From assembly GCA_900754145.1 (NCBI GenBank), contig CAAEBW010000176.1:1-13025 (forward strand): a DNA stretch of 13,025 nucleotides, given 5' to 3'. The position numbers were made by a program, and so were the translations under genes. This DNA comes from Clostridia bacterium. Lineage in GTDB: Bacteria > Bacillota > Clostridia > Oscillospirales > Acutalibacteraceae. The notes under the pieces were generated by a model. The model saw only the letters and a program-made list of their open reading frames with translations. It did no database searches and was not told the origin of the DNA. This document shows, in pieces, positions 1-5,445 of this stretch; within the stretch, counting starts at the first letter, position 1, and each line of letters opens with the position of its first letter.

Positions 1-101
1 AGTAAGATTACATTCGGGAATCAATTATTCAGTACCAAATCAATTTTTCACTCTTCTATCAGTCCGAAATTCTTGACAAGTTTCTACCTTCACAGATTTT
101 A

Positions 102-110
102 TGTTATAAT
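102..110 (+). promoter_or_regulatory. Extended -10 promoter of the small ORF at 131
   Basis: TG at 102-103, one base, then TATAAT at 105-110 forms an extended -10 element. A TTGACA lies at 73-78, but 26 bases away, which is too far to be its partner; extended -10 promoters can work without a good -35. Transcription would begin near 117, almost on top of the ribosome binding site, so the leader would be very short. No experimental support. Confidence 0.55.
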
Positions 111-130
111 CCCCCCAAGGCGGTGATGAT

Positions 131-244
131 ATGTCTGAATTGTTTATCGGTGCATCAGACGTATTATATTTAGTTGTATGTGTTGGTTTGTTTGGAATTT
201 TTATTATTCCCGTATTAAAACATAAGAATAAGAAAATAATTTAA
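131..244 (+). CDS. Small single-span hydrophobic peptide, possibly a type I toxin (holin-like)
   Basis: A 37-residue ORF: an acidic N-terminus (MSELF), a hydrophobic stretch at about residues 11-29 able to span a membrane once, then a basic tail (KHKNKK). The ribosome binding site AAGGCGGTGAT at 117-127 matches the extended anti-Shine-Dalgarno complement at 10 of 11 positions, and an extended -10 promoter sits directly upstream, so it looks like an independent, strongly translated unit. Size, the LFGIFII core and the lysine tail resemble Gram-positive holin-like/TxpA-type type I toxins; this is resemblance by eye only. No antisense RNA promoter was recognised in the 3' flank. It lies in a decayed accessory stretch with REP-like hairpins. 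It could also be an unrelated small membrane peptide. Confidence 0.5.
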   Translation: MSELFIGASDVLYLVVCVGLFGIFIIPVLKHKNKKII

Positions 245-349
245 AAATTTATCTTTAACCCTGATTTTGCCCTTGCTTTCCGTCCGGCTGATTGCTGAAA
301 TCGCCACTTTTTCAGTGGTTTCTAACCGTCCCCTTGGCTCCCCTGACGC

Positions 350-373
350 GGAAGGCATAAATGCCTTCCCTAC
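350..373 (-). repeat. REP-like hairpin A with GTAG foot
   Basis: A perfect 9-bp palindrome (GGAAGGCAT / ATGCCTTCC) with a 2-base loop occupies 350-369 and is followed directly by CTAC at 370-373. On the minus strand it reads GTAG + stem + TT + stem. The architecture is the same as the other REP-like sites in this window. Confidence 0.7.
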
Positions 374-389
374 GTTAAAAACGGATAAT

Positions 390-413
390 GTAGGGAACGG
401 ATTTATCCGTTCC
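390..413 (+). repeat. REP-like hairpin B with GTAG foot
   Basis: GTAG at 390-393 abuts a perfect 9-bp stem (GGAACGGAT / ATCCGTTCC) with a TT loop at 403-404. It faces away from hairpin A, so A and B form an inverted (tail-to-tail) pair about 16 bases apart, like a BIME unit. Confidence 0.7.
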
Positions 414-431
414 GCGTTTCAGATGCTATAC

Positions 432-456
432 GGCGGGAGACAAGCCTCCGCTCTAC
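432..456 (-). repeat. Degenerate REP-like hairpin C
   Basis: On the minus strand this reads GTAG, then a G/C-rich imperfect stem-loop ending CTCCCGCC. It is recognisably the same sequence type as the two copies at 12833-12856 and 13000-13023, with substitutions and one extra base in the second arm. It is the third REP-like site within about 110 bp. No credible coding sequence was found across 245-530. Confidence 0.55.
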
Positions 457-463
457 GTTTGTT

Positions 464-503
464 AATTGAATTTGTTATCTCTACAAACCCCGATTTGTTT
501 TTT
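464..503 (+). repeat. Dispersed 40-bp repeat, copy 1
   Basis: This segment matches 7433-7472 at 36 of 40 positions, beginning AATTGAATTTGTTATC and ending CCGATTTGTTTTTT. It lies in non-coding DNA next to REP-like hairpin C. It has a T-rich end but no strong stem of its own, so the function is unknown; it may be a relic of a mobile or REP-associated unit. Confidence 0.6.
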
Positions 504-532
504 TCAGTCCCTTTTATCTTGCTCGAAAGTTA

Positions 533-634
533 TTAATTTTTAGTTTTCAATGTGTTTTTTCTTTTGCCGAAAACGCCTGTAACGGTCAGCAGACCGCCGC
601 TGACAAAGAGAAGTGCAATCCACAATAGGCATAA
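533..634 (-). pseudogene. C-terminal cell-wall anchor remnant of an LPXTG-type surface protein
   Basis: The last 33 codons of this minus-strand frame read as a hydrophobic stretch containing LLWIALLFVSGGLL, followed by a basic tail (GKRKN...KTK) and a stop. That is the usual pattern of the C-terminal sorting signal of sortase-anchored Gram-positive proteins. The LPXTG motif is not intact: just upstream (about 635-655), shifted by one frame, SAGHH can be read where TGDD-like residues would be expected. That suggests a decayed motif plus a frameshift. No start codon with a ribosome binding site and no surface-protein domain is visible, so I call it a remnant. The identification is by pattern only. 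Confidence 0.5.
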
Positions 635-670
635 TGATGACCGGCTGAAAAGTCGGTCTTTTGTTATGCC
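628..670 (+). terminator. Nested hairpin, possible intrinsic terminator
   Basis: GACCGGCT (639-646), a GAAA loop, then AGTCGGTC (651-658) form an 8-bp stem followed by TTTTGTT, a rho-independent terminator shape for the plus strand. An outer pair, GGCATAA (628-634) and TTATGCC (664-670), encloses it. It lies between the anchor remnant and the recombinase remnant. No obvious gene ends just upstream on this strand, so the terminator role is uncertain. Confidence 0.4.
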
Positions 671-1029
671 TGATTTTTGAAAGGAGATGATGAAAATTGA
701 TTGTATTAAAACGGCATTAGCTGATGGCATCGGTATATCCGAGTGCGGACAATGCGAAAGAGACCGTGAAACCTTTACCTCAGCAATCCGCAGGTTTATG
801 CGAATGGACAGACTGACCGCACCGCTTCTCAGGGAACTTATAGACCACATTGATGTGTTTGAAACAGAGGGTACTGGCAAAAGCCGAACACAGAGAATCG
901 TAATCTACTATCGCTTTGTCGGGTATGTGGAAATCCCCGAGGTATCTCAAAAGAAGCGCATCAAAGCAGACACCCGAAAAGGCGTTGCCGTGGAGTATCT
1001 TACCGAGCCGCTGCCGGCATAACAAAAGA
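657..1029. repeat. 14-bp perfect inverted repeats bracketing the recombinase remnant
   Basis: TCTTTTGTTATGCC at 657-670 recurs as its exact reverse complement at 1016-1029. Both copies adjoin a stem-loop on their outer side (639-658 and 1028-1048). The pair brackets the recombinase remnant, leaving 345 bp between them. No flanking direct repeat (target duplication) was recognised. Confidence 0.55.
687..1022 (+). pseudogene. C-terminal fragment of a large serine recombinase (DUF4368-type)
   Basis: From about residue 27 onward (ETFTSAIRRFM, LTAPLLRELIDHIDV, TQRIVIYYRFVGYVEIPE, then TRKGVAVEY) this reads as the C-terminal DUF4368 region of large serine site-specific recombinases carried by Firmicute integrative and conjugative elements. 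Intact members are roughly 500 residues; here the N-terminal catalytic serine domain and the zinc/coiled-coil region are absent. The first 26 residues do not look like the family. An AAAGGAG precedes the ATG, so a 111-residue product might be translated, but it could not recombine DNA. The stop is followed by a hairpin (1028-1048). It is probably the relic end of an excised or deleted mobile element. Confidence 0.75.
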
Positions 1030-1048
1030 GCAGGCTTCCCGCCTGCTC
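1028..1048. terminator. Hairpin after the recombinase fragment
   Basis: GAGCAGGC and GCCTGCTC form a perfect 8-bp stem around a 5-base loop, starting 6 bases after the recombinase stop. On the plus strand it is followed by ATACATAAAT rather than T residues. On the minus strand it is followed by TTTTGTTATG, so it may work better in that direction. Either use is inference. Confidence 0.5.
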
Positions 1049-1070
1049 ATACATAAATCCGTATCAAGAT

Positions 1071-1114
1071 AAAAAATCGAGTATCCATAAGTGAAATCCC
1101 TTATGAATACTCGA
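1071..1114 (-). terminator. Intrinsic terminator of tRNA-Pro
   Basis: In minus-strand reading, a 15-bp stem with one mismatch (arms 1100-1114 and 1077-1091) and an 8-base loop is followed by a run of six T residues. The stem starts 2 bases after the tRNA CCA end. Confidence 0.9.
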
Positions 1115-1116
1115 TA

Positions 1117-1192
1117 TGGTCCGAGTGACGGGACTTGAACCCACGGCCTCTTGACCCCCAGTCAAGCGCGCTACCAGCTGCGCCACACCCGG
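1117..1192 (-). tRNA. tRNA-Pro (anticodon GGG), CCA encoded
   Basis: A 76-nt cloverleaf can be folded by eye: acceptor CCGGGTG/CACTCGG with one wobble pair, D arm GCGC/GCGC, anticodon stem CTTGA/TCAAG with loop CTGGGGG, T loop TTCAAGT, discriminator A and a genomically encoded CCA. The anticodon at loop positions 3-5 is GGG, so it reads the Pro codons CCC and CCU. The base after the anticodon is G37 preceded by G36, the context methylated by TrmD, whose gene lies about 540 bp away on the same strand. It is followed by a strong terminator; the next upstream unit (HPr) has its own terminator. Confidence 0.95.
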
Positions 1193-1242
1193 ATATTTTA
1201 TTGAGCACTTTTACTATTATAACAGAAAATTTTAAAAAGTCA

Positions 1243-1280
1243 ACAAAAATAAGCCGATATTAAAAAAATTTAATATCGGC
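1243..1280 (-). terminator. Intrinsic terminator of the HPr gene
   Basis: GCCGATATTAAA and TTTAATATCGGC form a perfect 12-bp stem (1269-1280 and 1253-1264) around a 4-base loop, followed on the minus strand by TTATTTTTG. It lies 16 bases downstream of the HPr stop. Confidence 0.85.
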
Positions 1281-1296
1281 CCGCATTAAAAGCACA

Positions 1297-1560
1297 TTAA
1301 TCAGCAAAGCCCGATTCTACTAAAGCCACAAGACCGTCCAGTGCTTCCTTTTCGTCGGAACCGTCAACAATAATTTTAATTGTTGTACCGCCGACAATGC
1401 CGAGCGAAAGAACTCCGAGCAAGCTTTTAGCGTTTACCTTTCTTTCGTCCTTCTCTACCCAAATAGATGACTTATACTCATTTGCCTTCTGGATAAAAAA
1501 GGTTGCGGGGCGAGCGTGAAGACCTACCTGATTTTGAATAACTACGTCTTTAACACACAT
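1297..1560 (-). CDS. ptsH: HPr family phosphocarrier protein
   Basis: At 87 residues it has the normal HPr length. HPr carries phosphate from enzyme I (PEP-dependent) to sugar-specific EIIA domains in the cytoplasm, and in Firmicutes it also mediates CcpA catabolite control. The active-site motif GLHARPA places the phosphorylatable His at residue 15 and Arg at 17. KSLLGVLSLGI places Ser at residue 46, the HPr kinase/phosphorylase target, so both the transport and regulatory sites are present and it is not a Crh-type paralogue (which lacks His15). The start ATG has AAGGAG 8 bases upstream. The gene is monocistronic: its own consensus promoter (1610-1637) and terminator (1253-1280), with no ptsI beside it. 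The residue after Met is Cys, which is unremarkable. Confidence 0.95.
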   Translation of the reverse strand: MCVKDVVIQNQVGLHARPATFFIQKANEYKSSIWVEKDERKVNAKSLLGVLSLGIVGGTTIKIIVDGSDEKEALDGLVALVESGFAD

Positions 1561-1609
1561 TATAAAATCTCCTTAAGATTAATGTCAATTTAAAGTTTGA
1601 ACTATAGTT

Positions 1610-1637
1610 ATTATACCACATTTAATGCGTTCGTCAA
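1610..1637 (-). promoter_or_regulatory. Sigma-A promoter of the HPr gene
   Basis: On the minus strand, TTGACG (1632-1637), a 16-base spacer and TATAAT (1610-1615) lie about 50 bases before the HPr start. No second hairpin or obvious cre operator was recognised nearby. Confidence 0.85.
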
Positions 1638-1735
1638 GTTTTTGTGAATAAGTTCTAATATTTATCCAACAATTTGTATTTTCCGGAAGTTGTATTTGTG
1701 CAGTTTTGATATGTTAATAAACCGTGAACGGAAAT

Positions 1736-2491
1736 TTAAGCTTTTTTAAAGAGCTCAGAAATTGCTATTCCGTTATTTTGTAGCATTTTAACGTCCGACT
1801 TTGTAAGCCTTTCGGGGTCAAAAAGGTCGGGACGGCGCTCCGAAGTTATCACAACCGACTGTATACGCCTCCATTCGGCGATTTTCGCGTGATTGCCCGA
1901 CAGCAGTACCTCGGGCACTTGTTTTTCGTGCCAAACGGCGGGTCTTGTATACTGCGGATATTCAAGAAAGCCTGAAAAATGGCTTTCCTCCTCAAAGCAG
2001 AGGTCATCCGACAGCACACCCGGTAACATTCGGCATACTGCGTCCGCCACGGTAAGGGCCGGCAGCTCGCCGCCCGTAAGCACAAAATCGCCTACAGAAA
2101 TTTCCTCGTCCACAATTTCCTCAATGACACGCTCGTCCACGCCCTCGTAATGCCCGCAAAGCAGTACCACGCGGTCAAGGCGGGAAAGCTCCACCGCCCT
2201 TTGCTGGTTAAAGGTTTTGCCCTTGGGAGACATATAAATAAGATGCGGCTTAGGCTCGCCCTCGTTATAAAGGCTTTTATAGCAGTTATAAATCGGGTCT
2301 GCCGCCATTATCATTCCCATTCCGCCGCCATAGGGCATATCGTCAACCTTGTTGTGCTTGTTGCCCGCGAAATCGCGGATATTCGTCACAACAATCTCCA
2401 CCTTTCCCGCCTTTCGCGCCCTGCCGATTATGCTTTCGCTCATAACCGCCTCGCACATTTCGGGAAAGAGGGTCATAATGTCAATCCTCAT
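1736..2491 (-). CDS. trmD: tRNA (guanine37-N1)-methyltransferase TrmD
   Basis: 251 residues, the normal length. TrmD transfers methyl from SAM to N1 of G37 in tRNAs with G36G37, preventing +1 frameshifting. Trefoil-knot SPOUT motifs are present: PYGGGMGM (53-60), LCGHYEGVDERV (111-122), SVGDFVLTGGELPAL (132-146), YPQYTRP (178-184) and LLSGNHAKIAEWR (196-208). Arg154, important in E. coli TrmD, is Arg154 here. The catalytic Asp169 of the E. coli enzyme falls, in an ungapped alignment, on Glu169 (EESHF). The start ATG lies inside the end of rimM (11-bp overlap), indicating translational coupling; its own Shine-Dalgarno is weak. It is the last gene of the operon: rplS, which usually follows, is absent, and no convincing terminator is seen in the 100 bp after it. 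Confidence 0.97.
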   Translation of the reverse strand: MRIDIMTLFPEMCEAVMSESIIGRARKAGKVEIVVTNIRDFAGNKHNKVDDMPYGGGMGMIMAADPIYNCYKSLYNEGEPKPHLIYMSPKGKTFNQQRAVELSRLDRVVLLCGHYEGVDERVIEEIVDEEISVGDFVLTGGELPALTVADAVCRMLPGVLSDDLCFEEESHFSGFLEYPQYTRPAVWHEKQVPEVLLSGNHAKIAEWRRIQSVVITSERRPDLFDPERLTKSDVKMLQNNGIAISELFKKA

Positions 2492-2996
2492 CGTCGAAAA
2501 TTCCTTTCATCGGGCGGATTTCAAGCCTTTCATTTTCGGGGTCGACCGTGACTATAACCTCGTCTATAGCGGGCAGGAGATATTCCTTATCGCCCGATTT
2601 TATGTGCCACACATCATTAGCTCCCGTTTGGGAGACCTCGCTGATTTCGCCGTATTTTTCACCGCTGTCCGCGTCGAATACCTCACAGCCGAGAAGGTCG
2701 TCGATAAAATATCTGCCGTCGGGAAGCGAAATGTCGTCACGGCTGATATAAAGTATTTTACCTCGCAGTGACTCCGCCTGCTCAACGGTATCAACCCCTT
2801 TAAACGTGATAAGCACAACGCCGCCGTGAGGCTGAATTTTTTGGGCTTTAAGCTCCTTTTCGCCGTCGGGGGACAGAAAAAATCGCTTAAATTCGGTGAG
2901 AAATTCGCCCGAGTCCGACCACGCCTGAACCCGCACCATGCCCCTTATTCCGTGCGTTCCTACAATTTTTCCGGTTTCAAGATACTTTTTTATCAT
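2481..2996 (-). CDS. rimM: Ribosome maturation factor RimM
   Basis: 171 residues, typical length. RimM binds ribosomal protein S19 and helps mature the 30S subunit head. The N-terminal RimM domain opens with the diagnostic TGKIVGTHGIRGMVRV (about residues 8-23). The C-terminal PRC-barrel begins near YFIDDLLGCEVFD (about 95-108), with KEYLLPAIDEVI near the end. GGAGG lies 6 bases before the ATG. The stop overlaps the start of trmD. The gap to khpA (87 bp) is the longest within the operon and holds two hairpins. Confidence 0.96.
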   Translation of the reverse strand: MIKKYLETGKIVGTHGIRGMVRVQAWSDSGEFLTEFKRFFLSPDGEKELKAQKIQPHGGVVLITFKGVDTVEQAESLRGKILYISRDDISLPDGRYFIDDLLGCEVFDADSGEKYGEISEVSQTGANDVWHIKSGDKEYLLPAIDEVIVTVDPENERLEIRPMKGIFDDED

Positions 2997-3024
2997 AATT
3001 CCTCCGAAAATTAATTATATATAA

Positions 3025-3044
3025 ATACCCCCAAAAGGGGGTAT
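3025..3044 (-). other. Hairpin in the khpA-rimM gap
   Basis: ATACCCCC, a 4-base loop and GGGGGTAT form a perfect 8-bp stem upstream of the rimM ribosome binding site. On the minus strand it is followed by TTTATATATAATTAATTTT rather than an uninterrupted T run. It could attenuate or process the message before rimM-trmD. Confidence 0.45.
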
Positions 3045-3057
3045 AAGCTCAAATTCA

Positions 3058-3078
3058 GACCGGACATTATGCCCGGTC
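3058..3078 (-). other. Hairpin just after the khpA stop
   Basis: GACCGG and CCGGTC form a 6-bp stem around a 9-base loop, 5 bases downstream of the khpA stop. No T run follows, so it is more likely an RNA 3'-end stabiliser or processing signal than a full terminator. Weak evidence. Confidence 0.35.
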
Positions 3079-3083
3079 ATTTA

Positions 3084-3317
3084 TCAGTCGATTTCGACCG
3101 ATATTTTTTCGTTGTTTCTGTTGGCGGCGGCGCGCATTACAACGCGGATTGCCTTGGCAATCCTGCCCTGCTTGCCGATGACGCGTCCCATATCATCCTC
3201 CGCAACGTGAATATGATAGTAAACAACGCCCTCTTCGTTAGGCTCGTCAACAGTAACGGTTACCTTCTCAGGCTCTTCAACAAGTCCCGAGACGATAGCT
3301 GTAAGAAGCTCTTTCAT
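3084..3317 (-). CDS. khpA: KH-domain RNA-binding protein KhpA (YlqC family)
   Basis: A 77-residue single KH-domain protein. The GXXG RNA-contact loop is seen as IGKQGR (about residues 47-52), followed by the helix AKAIRVVMRAAA. KhpA binds RNA, commonly as a dimer with KhpB/Jag, and affects cell division and elongation in some Firmicutes. Its place between rpsP and rimM is the conserved Firmicute order. GAGGT lies 8 bases before the ATG, and 21 bp separate it from rpsP. Confidence 0.93.
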   Translation of the reverse strand: MKELLTAIVSGLVEEPEKVTVTVDEPNEEGVVYYHIHVAEDDMGRVIGKQGRIAKAIRVVMRAAANRNNEKISVEID

Positions 3318-3338
3318 TGTTTTACCTCGCTTAGTTTA

Positions 3339-3581
3339 TTAAAGCACACCGTTTTTCTTAAGTAAAGCCTTAACGGTATCGGTAGGCTGAGCTCCGTTGG
3401 AGATCCACTTCTTAGCCTTTTCAGCGTCGATGTTAACGGCTGCGGGATCCTTAGTAGGATCGTAGGTGCCGATTTCCTCGATGAAACGACCGTCGCGCGG
3501 ATACCTTGAATCAGCTACAACAACACGGTAAAAAGGAGCCCTTTTAGCGCCCATACGGCGAAGTCTGATTTTAACTGCCAC
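3339..3581 (-). CDS. rpsP: 30S ribosomal protein S16
   Basis: 80 residues, a normal S16 length; the protein stabilises 16S rRNA in the 30S body. The N-terminus [26 protein letters not shown] is the family signature, followed by [14 protein letters not shown]. Initiation is at GTG (3581-3579), supported by GGAGGTG 7 bases upstream; no ATG is available at that position. It is separated from ffh by 48 bp. Confidence 0.97.
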   Translation of the reverse strand: MAVKIRLRRMGAKRAPFYRVVVADSRYPRDGRFIEEIGTYDPTKDPAAVNIDAEKAKKWISNGAQPTDTVKALLKKNGVL

Positions 3582-3629
3582 AATAATACACCTCCATATA
3601 AGAATAAATATTTTTAAAAGAATTACTCT

Positions 3630-4982
3630 TTAAAAACCTAAGCCCTTAGGACCGCCCGGCATACGCATACCGCGCATAAGATTGCGCTTTCCGCCCTTTG
3701 AGTTCATCTGCTTAAACATTTTTTTCATCTGCTCGTACTGGCGGAGGAGCTTATTTACATCCTCTACCTTAACGCCCGCTCCCGCCGCAATGCGTTTTCT
3801 TCTGGAAGCGTTTATAATGTCAGGCTTTGCCCGCTCCTTTTTGGTCATCGAGGTTATAACCGCCTCAATCCTTAGCATCCGGCGGTCGTCAATGTCGACG
3901 TCCCGCAGCTGCTTATCCATTCCGGGAAGCATCGAAAGCACATTTTTAAGGGGGCCCATCTTTTTTATCTGCCGAAACTGTTCGAGCAGGTCGTTCATAT
4001 CAAACTTGTTTTCCTGAAGCTTTTTGGCGGCTTCCTCCGCCTTTTTTTCGTCAAGCTCGGATTCAACACGCTCTATCAGGGAAAGCACATCCCCCATTCC
4101 GAGAATTCTTGACGCCATACGGTCGGGGTGGAACTCGTCTAAATCCTCAAGCTTTTCGCCTACGCCCGTGAACATAATAGGCTTGCCCGTAACCGCCCTT
4201 ACCGAGAGCGCCGCGCCGCCCCTTGTATCACCGTCAAGCTTGGTTAAAATAACGCCGTCGATTTCAAGAATATCGTTAAAGGCTTTGGCGATATTCACCG
4301 CGTCCTGACCGACCATAGAGTCGATAACAAGCAGTATATCGGTTACCTCCACCGCCTCGGTCACACGCTTTAACTCGTCCATAAGCTCGGTATCTATATG
4401 CAGACGGCCGGCGGTATCTAAAATTACAAAATCATAGCCGTAATCCCGCGCGTGGGCGACCGCCTTTTTAGCCGTTATCTCGGGCTTTTCGGTGCCCAGC
4501 TCAAAAACAGGGGTGTCCACCGCTTTACCTACAACCTTTAACTGCTCGATAGCGGCGGGGCGGTATATATCGCAGGCGACAAGCAGAGGTCTGTGACCCT
4601 TACTTTTTAAATACTTTGCAAGCTTTGCGGAGTGTGTGGTTTTACCCGAGCCCTGAAGACCGCACATCATAACAACGGTCGGCAGCTTATTTGAAATTTT
4701 AAGGCGCGCCTGCTCGCTGCCCATAAGGGCGGTAAGCTCCTCTTTTACAATCTTAATAACCGTCTGCGCCGCGGTAAGGCTTTCCATTACATTTTCGCCG
4801 ATACATTTTTCGGTAACGGAATTTGTAAAGTCCTTTGCGACCTTGTAGTTTACATCCGCCTCAAGTAAAGCGAGCCGTACCTCGCGCATAGCGGTTTTAA
4901 CGTCCGCCTCGCTTAGCTTTCCCTTAGAGCGCAGGCGCTTAAACACGCCCGAAAGCTTATCGGATAAATTTTCAAATGCCAT
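3630..4982 (-). CDS. ffh: Signal recognition particle GTPase Ffh (SRP54)
   Basis: 450 residues from MAFENLSDKL. Ffh binds 4.5S/6S RNA and signal sequences of nascent membrane and secreted proteins and docks with FtsY. The N domain is at 1-100. The GTPase G domain has GLQGSGKTT (108-116), DTAGR (189-193) and TKLDGD (247-252). The methionine-rich M domain runs about 325-435 (MLPGM 351-355, then MKKMFKQM) and ends GGPKGLGF. An upstream in-frame GTG (4997) overlaps the ylxM stop, but the ATG at 4982 matches the family N-terminus and has GAGG 9 bases upstream, so I chose it. ftsY is not adjacent in this window. Confidence 0.98.
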   Translation of the reverse strand: MAFENLSDKLSGVFKRLRSKGKLSEADVKTAMREVRLALLEADVNYKVAKDFTNSVTEKCIGENVMESLTAAQTVIKIVKEELTALMGSEQARLKISNKLPTVVMMCGLQGSGKTTHSAKLAKYLKSKGHRPLLVACDIYRPAAIEQLKVVGKAVDTPVFELGTEKPEITAKKAVAHARDYGYDFVILDTAGRLHIDTELMDELKRVTEAVEVTDILLVIDSMVGQDAVNIAKAFNDILEIDGVILTKLDGDTRGGAALSVRAVTGKPIMFTGVGEKLEDLDEFHPDRMASRILGMGDVLSLIERVESELDEKKAEEAAKKLQENKFDMNDLLEQFRQIKKMGPLKNVLSMLPGMDKQLRDVDIDDRRMLRIEAVITSMTKKERAKPDIINASRRKRIAAGAGVKVEDVNKLLRQYEQMKKMFKQMNSKGGKRNLMRGMRMPGGPKGLGF

Positions 4983-4993
4983 AGCGCCCAACC

Positions 4994-5302
4994 TCACAGT
5001 TCATCTATAATATCAAAAATATTTTCCGCCGCCCCTTTATCCCCCGCACGGGCTTTCCCGCTTAGCTCCTTAAGCTTTAAAAAGCGCTCGCAGTAGCGGC
5101 AGCTTTCCTCAAGCGAGACAAGGGTTTGCTCCCCGCGCTTTATCAAATCCCGCACGCCCTGACGGGTAATGCCGACATTTTCGGCAATCTCGGCAAGGGA
5201 CAAGTCGTCGTTATAGTAATATTCGCAAAGCTCCCTTTGCTTTTCGTTTAAAAACGCGCCGTAAACATCAAGCAAGGCGGAAATATACAAATTTTTAGGC
5301 AT
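4994..5302 (-). CDS. ylxM: YlxM family helix-turn-helix protein
   Basis: 102 residues, the usual length for the YlxM/UPF0122 family. A sigma-70 region 4-like helix-turn-helix is visible (LSLAEIAENVGITRQGVRDLI, about residues 34-54), after LLDVYGAFLNEKQRELCEYYY. The family is always found with ffh and in streptococci has been linked to SRP function. It is first in the operon, driven by the consensus promoter at 5344-5372. AAAGGTG lies 7 bases before the ATG. The stop is 11 bp before the ffh start. Confidence 0.95.
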   Translation of the reverse strand: MPKNLYISALLDVYGAFLNEKQRELCEYYYNDDLSLAEIAENVGITRQGVRDLIKRGEQTLVSLEESCRYCERFLKLKELSGKARAGDKGAAENIFDIIDEL

Positions 5303-5315
5303 ACAGACACCTTTT

Positions 5316-5338
5316 CTGTAAAGAAAAAAACTTTACAG
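5316..5338 (-). promoter_or_regulatory. 5'-terminal hairpin of the ylxM-ffh operon mRNA
   Basis: CTGTAAAG, seven T residues and CTTTACAG form a perfect 8-bp stem. From the promoter geometry the transcript should start at about 5337, so the stem would be the very 5' end of the mRNA. It lies 4 bases before the AAAGGTG ribosome binding site. It could protect the message from 5'-end decay or tune ylxM translation; both are inference. Confidence 0.6.
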
Positions 5339-5343
5339 GTGAG

Positions 5344-5372
5344 ATTATAGCACAGCAGAATACTTATGTCAA
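5344..5372 (-). promoter_or_regulatory. Consensus sigma-A promoter of the ylxM-ffh-rpsP-khpA-rimM-trmD operon
   Basis: On the minus strand, TTGACA (5367-5372), a 17-base spacer and TATAAT (5344-5349), with TG one base before the -10, is a full consensus extended promoter. It lies 42 bases upstream of the ylxM start. Confidence 0.95.
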
Positions 5373-5445
5373 GCTTTTTATAGCTGTTTTTATATTATTT
5401 GTAACCTTGACGGATACGCGGAATAAAATGTTATGAGGTGATTCT

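Noticed and set aside
73..78. TTGACA as the -35 of the small-ORF promoter
   Set aside because: It is 26 bases from the TATAAT at 105-110, too far for a sigma-A promoter; the extended -10 alone is the better explanation.
267..536. Plus-strand ORF of 89 codons over the REP-like hairpins
   Set aside because: It runs through three palindromes and the 40-bp repeat, has no ribosome binding site and no recognisable protein features.
4983..4997. GTG start for Ffh giving MRLGAMAF
   Set aside because: It overlaps the ylxM stop, has no ribosome binding site in place, and the family N-terminus is MAFENLSDKL.
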